A stretch of DNA of 64,000 nucleotides from a cyanobacterium endosymbiont of Epithemia clementina EcSB (GTDB lineage Bacteria; Cyanobacteriota; Cyanobacteriia; Cyanobacteriales; Microcystaceae): NCBI RefSeq assembly GCF_029919255.1, contig NZ_CP123991.1:2147833-2211832 (forward strand), in the 5' to 3' direction. Position 1 is the first letter of the stretch. Each line of letters opens with the position of its first letter. Position numbers and translations under genes: made by a program. The notes beneath the pieces were generated by a model that had not been told where the DNA came from, made no database searches, and saw only the letters and a list, made by a program, of their open reading frames with translations. Of the stretch, positions 9,997 to 20,689 are shown in pieces.

Positions 9997-11115
9997 ATGA
10001 ACACAGGAATCGACCTACAAGGCAGTTTTATTCAATCTCTCAAGCAAATGGGACTTCCTGATGGGCTAGCCAAAGCTCTCTGGATTCCCTTACCCTCATT
10101 TTTAATGATTATTGGAGCTACCGTCGGGGTATTAGTAGTGGTATGGTTAGAACGGAAAATCTCTGCCGCCGCCCAACAACGTATCGGACCTGAATATGCA
10201 GGCCCTTTAGGGGTTCTTCAACCTGTAGCTGATGGCATCAAATTGGTATTTAAAGAAGACATCATCCCCGCTAAAGCAGACTCTTTATTATTTACCCTAG
10301 GGCCAGTGTTAGTGGTACTTCCAGTGTTTGTTTCTTACCTAATTGTTCCTTTTGGTCAAAATTTGGTGATTACAGACCTAAATGTGGGAATTTTCCTCTG
10401 GATTGCCTTATCCAGTATTGCGCCCATTGGCTTACTCATGTCGGGATATGCTTCTAACAACAAATATTCCCTTCTTGGAGGGTTAAGGGCAGCAGCGCAG
10501 TCCATTAGTTATGAAATTCCCTTGGCTTTATCCGTCTTAGCAATTGTCATGATGTCCAACAGTCTCAGTACTATTGACATTGTGCAGCAACAGTCAGGAT
10601 ATGGCATTTTAGGTTGGAATATTTGGCGGCAACCTGTAGGATGTATTATCTTTTGGATTGCGGCGTTGGCTGAATGTGAACGGCTACCTTTTGACCTTCC
10701 TGAAGCAGAAGAAGAAATTGTGGCAGGATATCAAACTGAATATTCAGGGATGAAGTTTGGTTTATTCTATGTAGGCTCATACGTTAACTTAGTGTTGTCG
10801 GCCTTGGTTTTTGCCATTCTCTACTTAGGAGGGTGGGATTTTCCCGTACCTCTTGAAAAACTAGCTGGTTGGATTGGGGTAAACGAGACAAATTCTTGGT
10901 GGCAGGTGATTACCGCTTCCTTAGGAATCACGATGACCGTACTTAAAGCCTATTTCTTGATCTTCCTCGCTGTTTTAATACGATGGACAGTTCCCAGGGT
11001 TCGTATTGACCAATTATTGGATTTAGGTTGGAAATTCTTACTTCCTGTTTCTTTGGTTAACCTTTTATTCACGTCAGCCCTAAAACTTGCCTTTCCTGTC
11101 GCTTTTGGCGGCTAA
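9997..11115 (+). CDS. ndhA: NAD(P)H-quinone oxidoreductase subunit 1
   Basis: 372 aa, the normal cyanobacterial NdhA length, with about eight membrane spans. Recognisable blocks are [20 protein letters not shown], the quinone-site loop [69 protein letters not shown] and [20 protein letters not shown]. NdhA anchors the hydrophilic arm of NDH-1 to the membrane and lines the plastoquinone channel. It heads the ndhA-ndhI-ndhG-ndhE cluster, 36 bp before ndhI. Intact, consistent with respiration after photosystem loss. Confidence 0.97.
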   Translation: MNTGIDLQGSFIQSLKQMGLPDGLAKALWIPLPSFLMIIGATVGVLVVVWLERKISAAAQQRIGPEYAGPLGVLQPVADGIKLVFKEDIIPAKADSLLFTLGPVLVVLPVFVSYLIVPFGQNLVITDLNVGIFLWIALSSIAPIGLLMSGYASNNKYSLLGGLRAAAQSISYEIPLALSVLAIVMMSNSLSTIDIVQQQSGYGILGWNIWRQPVGCIIFWIAALAECERLPFDLPEAEEEIVAGYQTEYSGMKFGLFYVGSYVNLVLSALVFAILYLGGWDFPVPLEKLAGWIGVNETNSWWQVITASLGITMTVLKAYFLIFLAVLIRWTVPRVRIDQLLDLGWKFLLPVSLVNLLFTSALKLAFPVAFGG

Positions 11116-11151
11116 TCCCTTTTTTTTGTTAAAAACTACCAATCAAGTGTC

Positions 11152-11733
11152 ATGTTTAACCTACTCAAACAAGTCAGTGATTACGCTAAAGGGAGTGTTG
11201 AGGCGGCTAAATATATTGGTCAAGGGCTATCTGTTACCTTTGACCATATGCGTCGCCGTCCGGTTACGGTACAATACCCCTATGAAAAACTTATTCCCTC
11301 AGAACGATTCCGGGGAAGAATTCACTTTGAATTTGATAAGTGTATTGCCTGTGAAGTCTGTGTTCGGGTATGTCCAATTAACCTTCCGGTAGTAGATTGG
11401 GAATTTAACAAAACTGTTAAGAAGAAAGAACTCAAACACTACAGTATCGATTTTGGGGTTTGTATTTTTTGCGGTAATTGTGTTGAGTATTGTCCCACCA
11501 ATTGCCTATCCATGACAGAGGAATATGAACTAGCGGCCTACGATCGTCACGAACTAAATTATGATAATGTTGCCCTCGGACGGTTGCCTTATAAAGTAAC
11601 TCAAGATTCAATGGTAACTCCCTTACGGGAGTTGGGATACCTGCCTAAAGGGGTGTTTGACCCTCATGATTTACCCTCAGGAAGTCAACGAGCAGGAAAG
11701 CGCCCTGAAGAAATTGTCAAAGAGAGCGAGTAA
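11152..11733 (+). CDS. ndhI: NAD(P)H-quinone oxidoreductase subunit I (two 4Fe-4S ferredoxin-like)
   Basis: 193 aa with two complete CxxCxxCxxxCP motifs: Cys 64, 67, 70, 74 ([12 protein letters not shown]) and Cys 104, 107, 110, 114 ([12 protein letters not shown]). They bind two 4Fe-4S clusters that carry electrons towards the quinone site of NDH-1. The N-terminal amphipathic segment and the ESE tail are typical of the family. It is the second gene of the ndhA-I-G-E cluster. All cluster ligands are present. Confidence 0.97.
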   Translation: MFNLLKQVSDYAKGSVEAAKYIGQGLSVTFDHMRRRPVTVQYPYEKLIPSERFRGRIHFEFDKCIACEVCVRVCPINLPVVDWEFNKTVKKKELKHYSIDFGVCIFCGNCVEYCPTNCLSMTEEYELAAYDRHELNYDNVALGRLPYKVTQDSMVTPLRELGYLPKGVFDPHDLPSGSQRAGKRPEEIVKESE

Positions 11734-11737
11734 AATA

Positions 11738-11815
11738 GTTAATAGTTAATAGTACAAAAAGAACACTATTAACTATTAACTATTAACTATTAACTATCAA
11801 CTATCAACTAAGATT
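11738..11815. repeat. Seven-base tandem repeat between ndhI and ndhG
   Basis: About five near-perfect heptads of the type ATTAACT/ATCAACT (11766-11808) face a shorter run of the complementary type TTAATAG (11738-11754). The two can pair as a weak AT-rich hairpin. Such ATTAACT arrays are common between genes in cyanobacteria. Here the array lengthens the ndhI-ndhG spacer to 108 bp inside an operon. Confidence 0.7.
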
Positions 11816-11841
11816 AACTAAATTAAGGAGGATTAACAGTA

Positions 11842-12468
11842 GTGAATTTAGCGGAAGGCGTTCAAATTGTTTCCTTTGCTATTTTAGCAACAATGGTTAT
11901 CGGGACATCTCTAGGGGTTGTTTTACTGTCAAACATTGTTTACTCTGCCTTTTTATTGGGGGGAGTTTTTATCAGTATTTCTGGTATTTATATTCTGCTA
12001 AATGCTGATTTTGTGGCGGTGGCTCAGGTCTTAATTTATGTTGGGGCTATTAATGTCTTAATTTTGTTTGCTATTATGTTGGTTAACAAGCGAGAAGACT
12101 TTTCTACTTTACCTAGACATTGGAGGCGCAAAGGCTTAACTGCTTTAGTTTGTGGGGGAATATTTATTTTATTAACAACCATGATTCTTGTTACTCCGTG
12201 GTCAATTAATCCCCCTTCTTCTCAGGTTATTGATAATACAATTGTCGAGATTGGTAAACATTTCTTTAGTGATTTTTTGCTTCCCTTTGAATTGGCATCT
12301 GTGTTACTTTTGATCGCGATGGTAGGGGCAATTATTCTAGCTCGTCGTGATATAATTCCAGAAACCTTAGCCTCTCACAAAGAAATTGAGACAGCTCTCG
12401 AATTACCCGAACGTCCTAGTGAGTTAGAAGCCCGAGAATTAGCCTTATCTAAAGGAAGTAAACAGTAA
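11842..12468 (+). CDS. ndhG: NAD(P)H-quinone oxidoreductase subunit 6
   Basis: 208 aa with five predicted membrane spans and the hallmark [21 protein letters not shown] split around residues 58-78, which is the pi-bulge helix of the NuoJ/NdhG family. It begins with GTG at 11842, supported by AAGGAG at 11825-11830, 11 bases upstream. An acidic Glu/Leu-rich C-terminus extends past the last span, as in other cyanobacteria. It belongs to the proton-pumping membrane arm of NDH-1 and lies 31 bp before ndhE. Intact. Confidence 0.96.
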   Translation: MNLAEGVQIVSFAILATMVIGTSLGVVLLSNIVYSAFLLGGVFISISGIYILLNADFVAVAQVLIYVGAINVLILFAIMLVNKREDFSTLPRHWRRKGLTALVCGGIFILLTTMILVTPWSINPPSSQVIDNTIVEIGKHFFSDFLLPFELASVLLLIAMVGAIILARRDIIPETLASHKEIETALELPERPSELEARELALSKGSKQ

Positions 12469-12499
12469 GTTAGTCATCAGTAATCCTTCAAGAAAAATT

Positions 12500-12811
12500 A
12501 TGCAACTACAATTAGAATTTTGCTTACTATTAGCTGCTTCTCTATTCTGTATCGGCATTTATGGTTTAGTTACTAGTCGCAATGCAGTTCGCGTTTTAAT
12601 GTCCATTGAATTATTACTCAATGCAGTTAATTTGAACCTTATGGGATTTTCAAATTTCTCTGATTCGGTGGAAATTAAAGGTCAAGTTTTTACTGTGTTT
12701 GTGATTACTGTTGCGGCTGCTGAAGCAGCTGTTGGGTTAGCGATTGTTCTGGCTATCTATCGCAATCGTGACACCATTGATATGGAACAGTTTAATCTTC
12801 TCAAATGGTAA
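12500..12811 (+). CDS. ndhE: NAD(P)H-quinone oxidoreductase subunit 4L
   Basis: 103 aa, exactly the family size, with three membrane spans. Conserved features are [20 protein letters not shown] followed by LLNAVNLN (the membrane-embedded Glu of helix 2) and [20 protein letters not shown] (Glu of helix 3). These buried glutamates take part in the proton path of the complex I membrane arm. Last gene of the ndhA-I-G-E cluster. Only nine bases separate its stop from the end of the convergent DUF2227 gene. Confidence 0.97.
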   Translation: MQLQLEFCLLLAASLFCIGIYGLVTSRNAVRVLMSIELLLNAVNLNLMGFSNFSDSVEIKGQVFTVFVITVAAAEAAVGLAIVLAIYRNRDTIDMEQFNLLKW

Positions 12812-12820
12812 AAACTTGTC

Positions 12821-13405
12821 TTATTTGACCTTAGATCTTCCCGAACCAGATGAACGTCTCCGTCGGGAATTTTTTTTGTTTTTGGTTCGCTTTTGCGTTT
12901 GTCTCTGATGCTTTTTTATCGCTGATTTGATGTAATCACTGATGGTGTGACTCATCGCCCCTAATTCTAATCCTATCCCCAAGATGATAACTTCTTGGGA
13001 ATATCTAGTGATCATTAATTGTATGACCTTGTGGATAAACTGTTGCAAACTCCAGTCAAACCTCCAAATTAACTGGACGATCACTATCCCAATTATGGCT
13101 ACCAACATTAAAATGGTCAAAAGATACAACAAACGTAGAATGGTCCCAATTAGAAATCCATGAGAGAAAAGAGAACGATGTTTGATGAGATATCGGTAAG
13201 GAAGCCACATCCCTCGAATTATTCCCCATCTTTTGTATTGAATTGAGTGAATATCGAGATCAGGACCAAACATTAATCCACTGAAGAGATAAGACCCCGC
13301 AATTAATAACGTCAGTCTCCTATTACCACTGAAGAGATAGGTGAACCCAACCAGTAGAGGTAAACTCCAAAACGTAATACGATCGTGGGTACGGCCAGAA
13401 GGCAT
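12821..13405 (-). CDS. DUF2227 family putative metal-binding membrane protein
   Basis: 194 aa. The start MPSGRTHDRITFWSLPLL, the GPDLDIHS block (residues 47-54), RYLIKHRSLFSHG (72-84) and the later GLELGAMSHTISDYIKSAIK match the cyanobacterial DUF2227 family of predicted metal-binding membrane proteins. His7, the Asp pair and the HRSLFSH histidines are candidate ligands. Two to three hydrophobic segments lie between residues 12 and 135. The tail is very basic (KKHQRQTQKRTK, RRRRSSG). Function unknown. It is divergent from the tRNA-Val gene and convergent with ndhE. Confidence 0.85.
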   Translation of the reverse strand: MPSGRTHDRITFWSLPLLVGFTYLFSGNRRLTLLIAGSYLFSGLMFGPDLDIHSIQYKRWGIIRGMWLPYRYLIKHRSLFSHGFLIGTILRLLYLLTILMLVAIIGIVIVQLIWRFDWSLQQFIHKVIQLMITRYSQEVIILGIGLELGAMSHTISDYIKSAIKKHQRQTQKRTKNKKNSRRRRSSGSGRSKVK

Positions 13406-13469
13406 AAAAAAATCTATTTTTGTTGTTTAATTGTCAAAAGATATGTTATCATCTCATAAGAGTGAGTTG

Positions 13470-13541
13470 GGGCGATTAGCTCAGCGGTAGAGCTCCTGCC
13501 TTACAAGCAGGCTGTCACTGGTTCAAATCCAGTATCGCCCA
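13470..13541 (+). tRNA. tRNA-Val (anticodon TAC)
   Basis: 72 bases that fold as a cloverleaf. The acceptor stem GGGCGAT pairs with ATCGCCC, the D arm is GCTC/GAGC with loop AGCGGTA, the anticodon stem is CCTGC/GCAGG with loop CTTACAA (anticodon TAC at 13502-13504), and the T arm is ACTGG/CCAGT with loop TTCAAAT. The discriminator is A and CCA is not encoded. It reads GUA and probably the other GUN valine codons. The TATTA-like AT-rich leader just upstream is a plausible promoter but has no clear elements. Confidence 0.97.
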
Positions 13542-13785
13542 TCAATTTGACTAATAAGACTCTTTCTGGAAGGAAAAAATTTTTAACACATCTGACACAC
13601 TCCTATCTTTTATGAAGGAATTATCTCCAAGTTTTAATCGGCAACTCACTGGTTTGTTTTTAAGTTAAGTGATAAGACGGAGAAGATTATAAGTGAGACT
13701 CAATGGATTCGTCTTTTTTCACATGAGTGAGAGCCGATATAACAAGAGTACAAACAAAGAAAATATAATAAATGTCTAGAATTTA

Positions 13786-14640
13786 TTATATGTTTTCAAC
13801 AAAAATAAAAATTTGTTCGATAATAAATTTTTTAAGTTTCTTCAAAAGAGTTGGTTTAATGTGACAGTTTACCAATAAATAATCTGGAGCAATACAGGTC
13901 TGTCCGGCGTTGATAAACTTGCCCCAGGCAATTCGCTTAGCAGCGTAATCCACATTGATATTGTCATCGACAATACAGGGACTTTTCCCTCCTAATTCTA
14001 GGGTAACTGGTGTTAGATGTTTCGCGGCCGCTTTCATCACAATGCGTCCAACAGACGCTCCTCCAGTGAAAAAAATATGGTCAAATTTGTGGGCTAATAA
14101 TTGTTGGCTAACCTTAATGTCTCCTTCTACAACAGAGACATAGTAAGGATCGAAAGTGGATTTAATCAGATTAGCCACCACTTGGGAAGAGCAAGGGGCT
14201 TGTTCAGAAGGCTTGAGAATAGCACAGTTTCCAGCTGTGATCGCTCCCACTAGAGGAGAAATCATTAGTTGAAAAGGATAGTTCCAGGGACTGATAATTA
14301 ACACAACCACCAGAGGTTCTGGTTGAACCCAAGATAAAGCTAGGAATTGATCAACAGGGGTTGGCACCCGTTGGGGTTTAATCCAAGATTTCAGGTTTTG
14401 AAGAGCTAGATTAATCCCTCCTAGAATTGCGATTTAAAAATAGGCCTCAAATGCGGGTCGGACCAGATCATCTTTAGTGGCTTCAACAATTGCCTCTTGA
14501 TGATCAATGATTCCTTGCTTCAAATTTTCTAGTTGCGTTAGACGAAAGTTTACTGATTTCGTCCGGCCAGTTCCCAACAATGCCCTTTGCTGTTGGATTA
14601 TATCCTCAATTGGAGTTGTTGTTGTCTGAATGCTTATTAA
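13786..14640 (-). pseudogene. Aldehyde dehydrogenase family protein, truncated with an internal stop
   Basis: From about 14640 downwards the translation reads QQQRALLGTGRTKSVNFRLT, LKQGIIDHQEAIVEATKDDL, then FEAYF, an in-frame TAA near 14432, and ILGGINLALQNLKSWIKP. It then continues unbroken as PEPLVVVLIISPWNYPFQL, NCAILKPSEQAP, FFTGGASVGRIVMKAAAK, LELGGKSPCIVDD and GKFINAGQTCIAPDYLLV. These are the NAD-binding core, the catalytic Glu of LELGGK and the catalytic Cys of GQTC. The protein then ends near residue 280 after a degenerate tail, missing the last 40% of the usual 455-460 aa. It resembles class 3 fatty-aldehyde dehydrogenases. One stop plus loss of the C-terminus indicates recent inactivation. 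Confidence 0.88.
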
Positions 14641-14912
14641 CTTATTTTTAAAAAAAGCAATTCAACCTTCTTAGTTTATAGTGCTACTTGACTGACACAA
14701 CTAAAAAAGTTGATCAGTGTAAGATATCATGAGAAGGTCAAGCTTTCTTGAATATTTCTGGCTAAGTTGAATAAAAAGGGGTGACTTAGAAAAAGTAGGA
14801 TATAATTTATACAGAGTAATGCCTATCTTTTTAGCCAAATTATATTCAGTTAAAAGATGGTCCTGAAAGCTCGTATTTGAATAATTAAAAATACAAACTA
14901 TAATTTGTGACT

Positions 14913-15203
14913 ATGAATATTACCATCATAAGTTGGGGGTTGGGCATATTTTTTGCTTTAATGACCTTTTTATTTATTATAAGAATTATTTTAACTTGGT
15001 ATCCTAAAGTAGAATTAAATCATTTTCCCTGGACATTAATTATTTGTCCTACGGAACCGTTATTAACTCCTGTTCGTAAGGTCATTCCTCCTTTGGGTGG
15101 TGTGGATATTAGTCCGATTATTTGGGTAGGGATTTTTAGTTTTTTACGAGAAATTTTACTAGGACAGCAAGGATTAATCACGATGATTTTACAAACTCAT
15201 TAG
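14913..15203 (+). CDS. YggT/Ycf19 family membrane protein
   Basis: 96 aa from ATG 14913 (a GTG two codons earlier is a poorer start). There are two hydrophobic segments (about residues 5-28 and 65-90) separated by the signature LTWYP and ICPTEPLLTPVRKVIPPLGG followed by VDISPIIWV, which defines the YggT family (Ycf19/CCB3 in plastids). Homologues are implicated in cytochrome c maturation or membrane organisation in plastids and in osmotic tolerance in bacteria; the exact role is unsettled. Monocistronic, followed by a 135-bp gap before the ABC1 kinase gene. Confidence 0.88.
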   Translation: MNITIISWGLGIFFALMTFLFIIRIILTWYPKVELNHFPWTLIICPTEPLLTPVRKVIPPLGGVDISPIIWVGIFSFLREILLGQQGLITMILQTH

Positions 15204-15338
15204 ACAAATAATATTTTTAGTGTAGTAGGCTACTAAAAGCTCCGGTTTTAAATGGTTTCTCTAGTTCGGTTATACTAACAAAACTTGATTACAATAATTT
15301 ACAAAAGTTTTTTTTGACGTTACTAGCCTATTGCTCCT

Positions 15339-17336
15339 ATGCCTGAATTTACTGTATCACCAGTTGTTGAGTCTCCAGATTTAATTACCATTGAAGCCCA
15401 ACCTATTCATATTTCCCAAAGCCATGGTGAAGATTTAGGTCCCATTAGCGATCTTTCCCCTGAAAGTTGGAGTTATCACCCAGAGAGTATTGAGGAGTAT
15501 TACAGTAAACGTTTTTTAGCAGTTTTACATAGGTTGATTAGTATTGCTTCACAATCTTCCTGGTTTTTTTTAGGTTTATGGTGGGATAAATTAAGGGGGA
15601 TCAACCCTAAAAATAACCGCAAACGGGCAATTCAGTTGCGGGAAATACTGACCAGATTAGGACCTGCTTATATTAAGATTGGACAAGCTCTATCAACGCG
15701 TCCTGATTTAGTTCCCCCCAATTATCTTGATGAATTAACCTCCTTACAAGATCACATTCCTTCTTTTCCTAATGAGGTTGCCTACCGTTTTATTGAAGAA
15801 GAATTAGGAGAATCTCCCCAGGCGATTTACGCAGAAATTTCTCCCAAACCCTTGGCGGCAGCTTCCTTGGGACAAGTGTATAAAGGAAAATTAAAAAATG
15901 GAGAAAAAGTAGCTATAAAGGTGCAGCGTCCTGATTTAATTCGACGCATAACATTAGATATTTATCTAATGCGAAATCTAGCCAGTTGGGCGCAGCAAGT
16001 ATTTAAATTCATTCGCTCAGATTTAGTTTCTATTACAGACGAATTAGCTAGCCGTATTTTTGAAGAGATTAACTACGTTCAAGAAGGAAAAAATGCCGAA
16101 AAATTTGCCGAATTTTATGGACATTTACCTGAAATTTATGTACCTAAAATTTACTGGAAGTATACGGGAAGACGTGTATTAACAATGGAATGGGTAGAGG
16201 GAACAAAGTTAACCGATATTAAAAAAGTTCAAGCCAAAGGAATTAATGCAACTCATCTGATAGAAGTCGGGGTTCAATGTTCTTTGCGTCAGTTATTAGA
16301 ACATGGTTTTTTTCATGCTGATCCTCATCCTGGGAACTTATTAGCTATGGACAATGGACAATTAGCTTATCTAGATTTTGGTATGATGAGTCACATCAAG
16401 CCCTATCAACGTTATGGTCTAATTGAGGCCGTTGTCCACCTAGTTAATCGTGATTTTGAATCATTAGCTTATGATTATGTTAAGCTAGACTTCCTCCAAC
16501 CCGATACAGATTTATCTCCAATTATTCCAGCTTTAAGTCAAGTTTTTGGTAATGCTTTGGGAGCAAGTGTTGCTGAGTTAAACTTCAAGAGTATTACTGA
16601 TCAGATGTCTGCAATGATGTACGAATTTCCTTTCCGTGTTCCTGCTTATTATGCTTTGATTATTCGATCAATGGTAACATTAGAAGGAATTGCAATTGGC
16701 ATTGATCCTAACTTTAAAGTACTCAGCAAAGCTTATCCTTATATTGCGAAACGACTCCTGACTGATCCATCTCAAGAATTACGAACTTCCCTCAAAAATT
16801 TATTATTTCAAGATGGAAATTTCCGATGGAGTCGTTTAGAAAATTTATTAAGAAATGCTAAAGATTCTCAAGACTATGATATTGATAGAGTTCTCGATCA
16901 AGCTACTGAGTTTCTCTTCTCCGAACGAGGATTATTTATTCGGGAACGTCTCATTGATGGAGTAATTCATACTATCGATTTATTGGGTCGTCAAACCTGG
17001 TTTAATGCTTATACAGTAGTGAGAAAACGAGTAGGTTTAGCCGTTCAAGAAACTCCTCCAGACTTAAGAAACAATGGTCAGACAACAGAACATCTGAAAA
17101 ATATTTTAAAAATTCTTCAGGACACTCCAGGATTCGATCCCATGCACCTCGTTCCCATAGTTACAAAACTATTAGTTAAACCAGAAATTCAACAGATGGG
17201 ACAAAAAATTGTTGAAGGATTAATGCAAAAAGCAGTTGCTAGTCTAATTCGTAATTTACTTTTAGAGTTGGATCAACCTCAAGACAAAAAAAGTTCTGTA
17301 TCTTCAACTAAAAAATCTTTACCTGTGGCCTCTTAG
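15339..17336 (+). CDS. ABC1/UbiB family atypical kinase
   Basis: 665 aa, typical for cyanobacterial ABC1K proteins. Motifs: the family-specific KIGQALSTRPD (113-123), AAASLGQVYKG (173-183, alanine-rich replacement of the glycine loop), VAIKVQRP with Lys194, HADPHPGN (326-333, catalytic loop) and LDFGM (Mg-binding Asp346). A C-terminal region of about 250 residues follows. ABC1 kinases in cyanobacteria and plastids associate with membranes and plastoglobules and affect prenylquinone (plastoquinone, tocopherol) metabolism. Target here unknown. Full length with all key residues. No downstream partner: a 4-kb desert follows. Confidence 0.93.
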   Translation: MPEFTVSPVVESPDLITIEAQPIHISQSHGEDLGPISDLSPESWSYHPESIEEYYSKRFLAVLHRLISIASQSSWFFLGLWWDKLRGINPKNNRKRAIQLREILTRLGPAYIKIGQALSTRPDLVPPNYLDELTSLQDHIPSFPNEVAYRFIEEELGESPQAIYAEISPKPLAAASLGQVYKGKLKNGEKVAIKVQRPDLIRRITLDIYLMRNLASWAQQVFKFIRSDLVSITDELASRIFEEINYVQEGKNAEKFAEFYGHLPEIYVPKIYWKYTGRRVLTMEWVEGTKLTDIKKVQAKGINATHLIEVGVQCSLRQLLEHGFFHADPHPGNLLAMDNGQLAYLDFGMMSHIKPYQRYGLIEAVVHLVNRDFESLAYDYVKLDFLQPDTDLSPIIPALSQVFGNALGASVAELNFKSITDQMSAMMYEFPFRVPAYYALIIRSMVTLEGIAIGIDPNFKVLSKAYPYIAKRLLTDPSQELRTSLKNLLFQDGNFRWSRLENLLRNAKDSQDYDIDRVLDQATEFLFSERGLFIRERLIDGVIHTIDLLGRQTWFNAYTVVRKRVGLAVQETPPDLRNNGQTTEHLKNILKILQDTPGFDPMHLVPIVTKLLVKPEIQQMGQKIVEGLMQKAVASLIRNLLLELDQPQDKKSSVSSTKKSLPVAS

Positions 17337-17511
17337 AGACTTTAGGTTAAGTAAATCTCTAAAATAACTGTCGGGTGTGTTCAGTTGATTTAACGCACTT
17401 CAGTCGTTTGTTAATACTAAATTTAGGTGTCAAACTTAACTCTTTTTAGATCGTCCAAATAATTGAAAGATTCAGAGCAATAGACTCACTATAATTATAA
17501 AATATACTAAA

Positions 17512-18215
17512 TTATGTTGTAGGAACTCACTTACAATAAAAGGAAAATAATCTAGATTAAAACGATACCTAAAAAAACTTAATTTAGCTTTGTGATTTAG
17601 TTGACTTAAACCCAAAAATAGTTCCTTAAAAAGAAAAAAATATGTAGATTTAAGAGGATAGTATTTACCTTAAAAAATATCAATATTTCAGGGACAGACT
17701 CTTAAAAAGAGAGTAGTTGCTGTAGTAATCTATTTAATTAGAGCGAATAAATTCCGAACAAATCTAATTAAATAGAAGAATAGATTGTTAGGATGTCAAA
17801 ATAAGAATTTTAAGCAAAGAGAAGAAAAAAATCTCTATTAACTGATTAACTACTTAAGAAATTAGCTCACTAATTAAAATTAAAACCAGCACATTGGCAA
17901 ACAGGGAAAAGACTGAAAGTAGCTCGTTAGATAGAAAACAAAAATTGTATTGAAAAAGTTTGGGACCAAACAGGATGGGATTACGTGAAAAAGATAGATA
18001 AAAACTAAGATAGATATATATTTTTTGATGAACCTAGAGTAGAATTGAAACCAATCAGAAAAAAAGTCTGGAGTCTAGGAAAAGACGAACTGCAATGAGA
18101 AGTCAGGGCTATGAATTGTCGGTCATACGTCTACGAATTTGTCAAACTACTAAAGAGAGCAACTTTATGAAATTAAATTCCAAGAGGGAATATAAAATGG
18201 CTGAATTTAGTTTAT
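17512..18215 (+). mobile_element. IS630-family relic, copy 1 of an inverted pair
   Basis: Contains broken transposase coding sequence. FFDEPRVELKPIRKKVWSLG corresponds to the second acidic (DE) catalytic motif region of IS630 transposases, followed by SYVYEFVKLLKRAT. The whole segment matches the reverse complement of 35653-36473, from TTATGTTGTAGGAACT at one edge to GCTGAATTTAGTTTAT at the other. This copy lacks about 115 bp present in the other at about 17987. Stops are frequent; not mobile. Confidence 0.75.
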
Positions 18216-20500
18216 TAGTTTTGAGTTAATGAGTATTTTGAAATATTTGATGAAATGGAATAAATATTGCTAAATCGTTGTTACATCTTCAGTCAAATCA
18301 AAGAAGTAATTAATAATTAAACTTATTATTTTAGGTTAAATTTCCTATTTTTTTTAGGAGAGTATAGCCGTTGTACTTAGTATTACTGGTTTCTTTTCTT
18401 ACTTAAAAATATTTTTTTCTCGTTTATAAATTGTCTCTACTTCCTCTAAATAGTGTTGAATACAAGTTCACTCTAATTTTCAAAATTATAATCACGCTCC
18501 CATTAAATATAATACAGTATTAGTTTTATTATCACTATAAAAACATAATCGATGTTTCGCCATAAAATTCCTAAAGTCATCAGGCGATAAACAATAATAT
18601 TACTCTTTTTGTAAGTTTTTAAGACGATATAATATTTCTCTTGACCTTGTTGGGGATAGAATAACCCTGTTGTTTCAATATAATGACCATTAGTTAATAA
18701 TTTAAAGTTCATAAACTAATCCAGTTTCCCATCTTTTATAAAGTTAATTTCTATGGTTTAAATTTTATATCTATCCATTGACTTAGAGTGATTTAAACAG
18801 TTAAAAACTGTTATCAATAACTCTTCATGTTAATCGGTTTTACTGATATTTTTTTAATCTTTTAGTCTAGTTCTTGTAGAATTAAATAATAATTTAGATT
18901 GACTATAAAATGATAACCTAAATAAAATTGTCCGTCGGAAGTACCCATTATTTTTATCGATGAAAACAACACTTACTTCACCTGTAGGTTACATGTAACC
19001 TTGAACACTGAAAAATTGCTTTTTATATTTTTCAATAAGAATTTTAAGAATTGTCAGTGATATGGAGGAATTGGGATTTTTAATCAGTTGATTTAATTAG
19101 ATGATGTTGTTTGATATTTAGATTATTTTTGTTCTTATTTTTAATTTTTTTATCATGAACTAAGTTAGTTAACTGTAGCTTATTTCCTCTATTTTAGATT
19201 ATTCTAAATACTAGAGAATTAACTTGTTTTAAAGTTTAACTTGGACAATTAAATAATAATGATGTCAATAATTATTGCATTCATGACTTAAAGTTAAGTG
19301 AACTTAAATCTTAGTTAGGATAAAGGTAACAATAAAATTGTTCAATAAGTTCTATTGCTAGATTTATCTTTTCTTGGGCTTCCCGTCGGGTAACTGTTTC
19401 TCCCATTTTTATATGGCCTACAAATTCTCTAGATAACGCCCAATTATGGGTAATATTTTCCGTTCTATTAAGATAATTAGTTGTTTGAGTTTACAATGGG
19501 TTCATTAAGAATATGAACTGTTGGTACTGAATTGCGATAGGTCATTAAAATAAAAATAAAATAATAAAATTCTTAATTGATTGTATAGTATCTGAAGTTA
19601 GATTTTTTATAAAAAAAGATCTTTTTCTCGAATTAAATCTATTTTTAAATTTATCAATGCTTATCTAAGTATGTAGCTATAAATTACTTTTCAAAAAGTC
19701 AATGATTTTATTTCTCTATATTCAAACAATTGAATTGCAATTTACAATACTATAATTAAATTATAATAATAACTTTTTTTGCCGTTATTTGAGTTTAACT
19801 AAACTATTTGTATGCACTGAATAATTATCAATAATAATTACTGCTTTTATGCATAAATGCATTTATATTCATTGTTTTTTATCTTTATTTTACTTTGTTG
19901 ATAAAAAATATTTGTAAAATTTTTATTTTTATTTTTTCAGTAAAACAGAATTAAAATTCTTATTTATTTTTTATATTTCTATTATATTTAGTCTGGTTTC
20001 TTTTTCCTACTCTGTGTAATTACGTTTGTTTTTTAAACTTAAAAATAAGTATATCTTACTGTTTTTCCTAAAAAAATAGACTTTATATAAGTAAATAAGC
20101 TTTAAATTCCCATTCTTTTTTGAATGATGCAGCATTTTCTGATCTACTTTTTTAGCATTTTTTCTTTAAAACATAAAGGATTAATTCTTGTACTCATTTT
20201 TGTTTATTTCCATTTCCCGCTCTTTGTTAAAATATTACGCATTCTTCCGGGAGTTAGTTTTACTCTTTTAAAGCTTTAAATAATTGTTAGCCATCGATAA
20301 GTTGTTTCATCTCTTTATAAGAGCTATTTAAAATAATTTATATCTTTTTCTGACCAAGTTCTTTTTTTTACTGTTCGAAAAAATACAATTATTCTGTTCT
20401 ATAAACAATTTGCAAAAAAGTTATTATTATAAATTTTATTTTTTCTGTTACTTAATTTAATTCTTTTAAACTTTCTCTAACCTTACATTTAAACATAAAA
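18216..20500. other. AT-rich gene desert
   Basis: No intact gene in about 2.3 kb. A minus-strand relic at about 19325-19470 reads NWALSREFVGHIKMGETVTR followed by REAQEKINLAIELIEQF; it looks like part of a real protein, but I cannot name the family. From about 19790 to 20600 the sequence is related to the repeat units at 52.7-53.3 kb (shared ACTAAACTA.(T/C)TGTATGCACTGA). Much of it is runs of A/T with no conserved frame. I see no RNA gene. Confidence 0.55.
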
Positions 20501-20630
20501 TCTCTATCCTTATTCTCCTTCTAGAGAGAATCTCTGGGTCAAGAGTAAACTTTGATAGTACCTGCTTTTCTAATTTGATTAGCTCGATTCTTAAGCAGGT
20601 TGACATATAAAAATTACTTTTTTAAAAAAA
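19790..20630 (-). repeat. Dispersed repeat, copy C (long copy)
   Basis: One end has GTATGCACTGAATAATTATC (near 19812), shared with 52779 in copy E. The other end has TTTGATAGTACCTGCTTT, AATTTGATTAGCTCGATTCT and AAGCAGGTTGACAT (20551-20605), shared with copies A, B, D, E and F. A TTTTTTAAAAAAA palindrome (20618-20630) follows, as it does at this end in copies D and F. The total length of about 0.8 kb and degraded reading frames on the minus strand suggest a decayed insertion sequence. Confidence 0.5.
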
Positions 20631-20689
20631 CTTTTCTATTTTATATATATTTAAATTCATCTATTTAAAGGATGAAATAGTTTTTTTGT

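Noticed and set aside
12821-12900. Basic, Ser/Arg-rich tail of the DUF2227 gene as a frameshifted extension
   Set aside because: The tail continues in the same frame to a normal stop, and such charged tails are common in this family.
18503-18712. 69-codon minus-strand frame
   Set aside because: Low-complexity Ile/Tyr/Lys-rich peptide in AT-rich desert, with no start signal or homology pattern.
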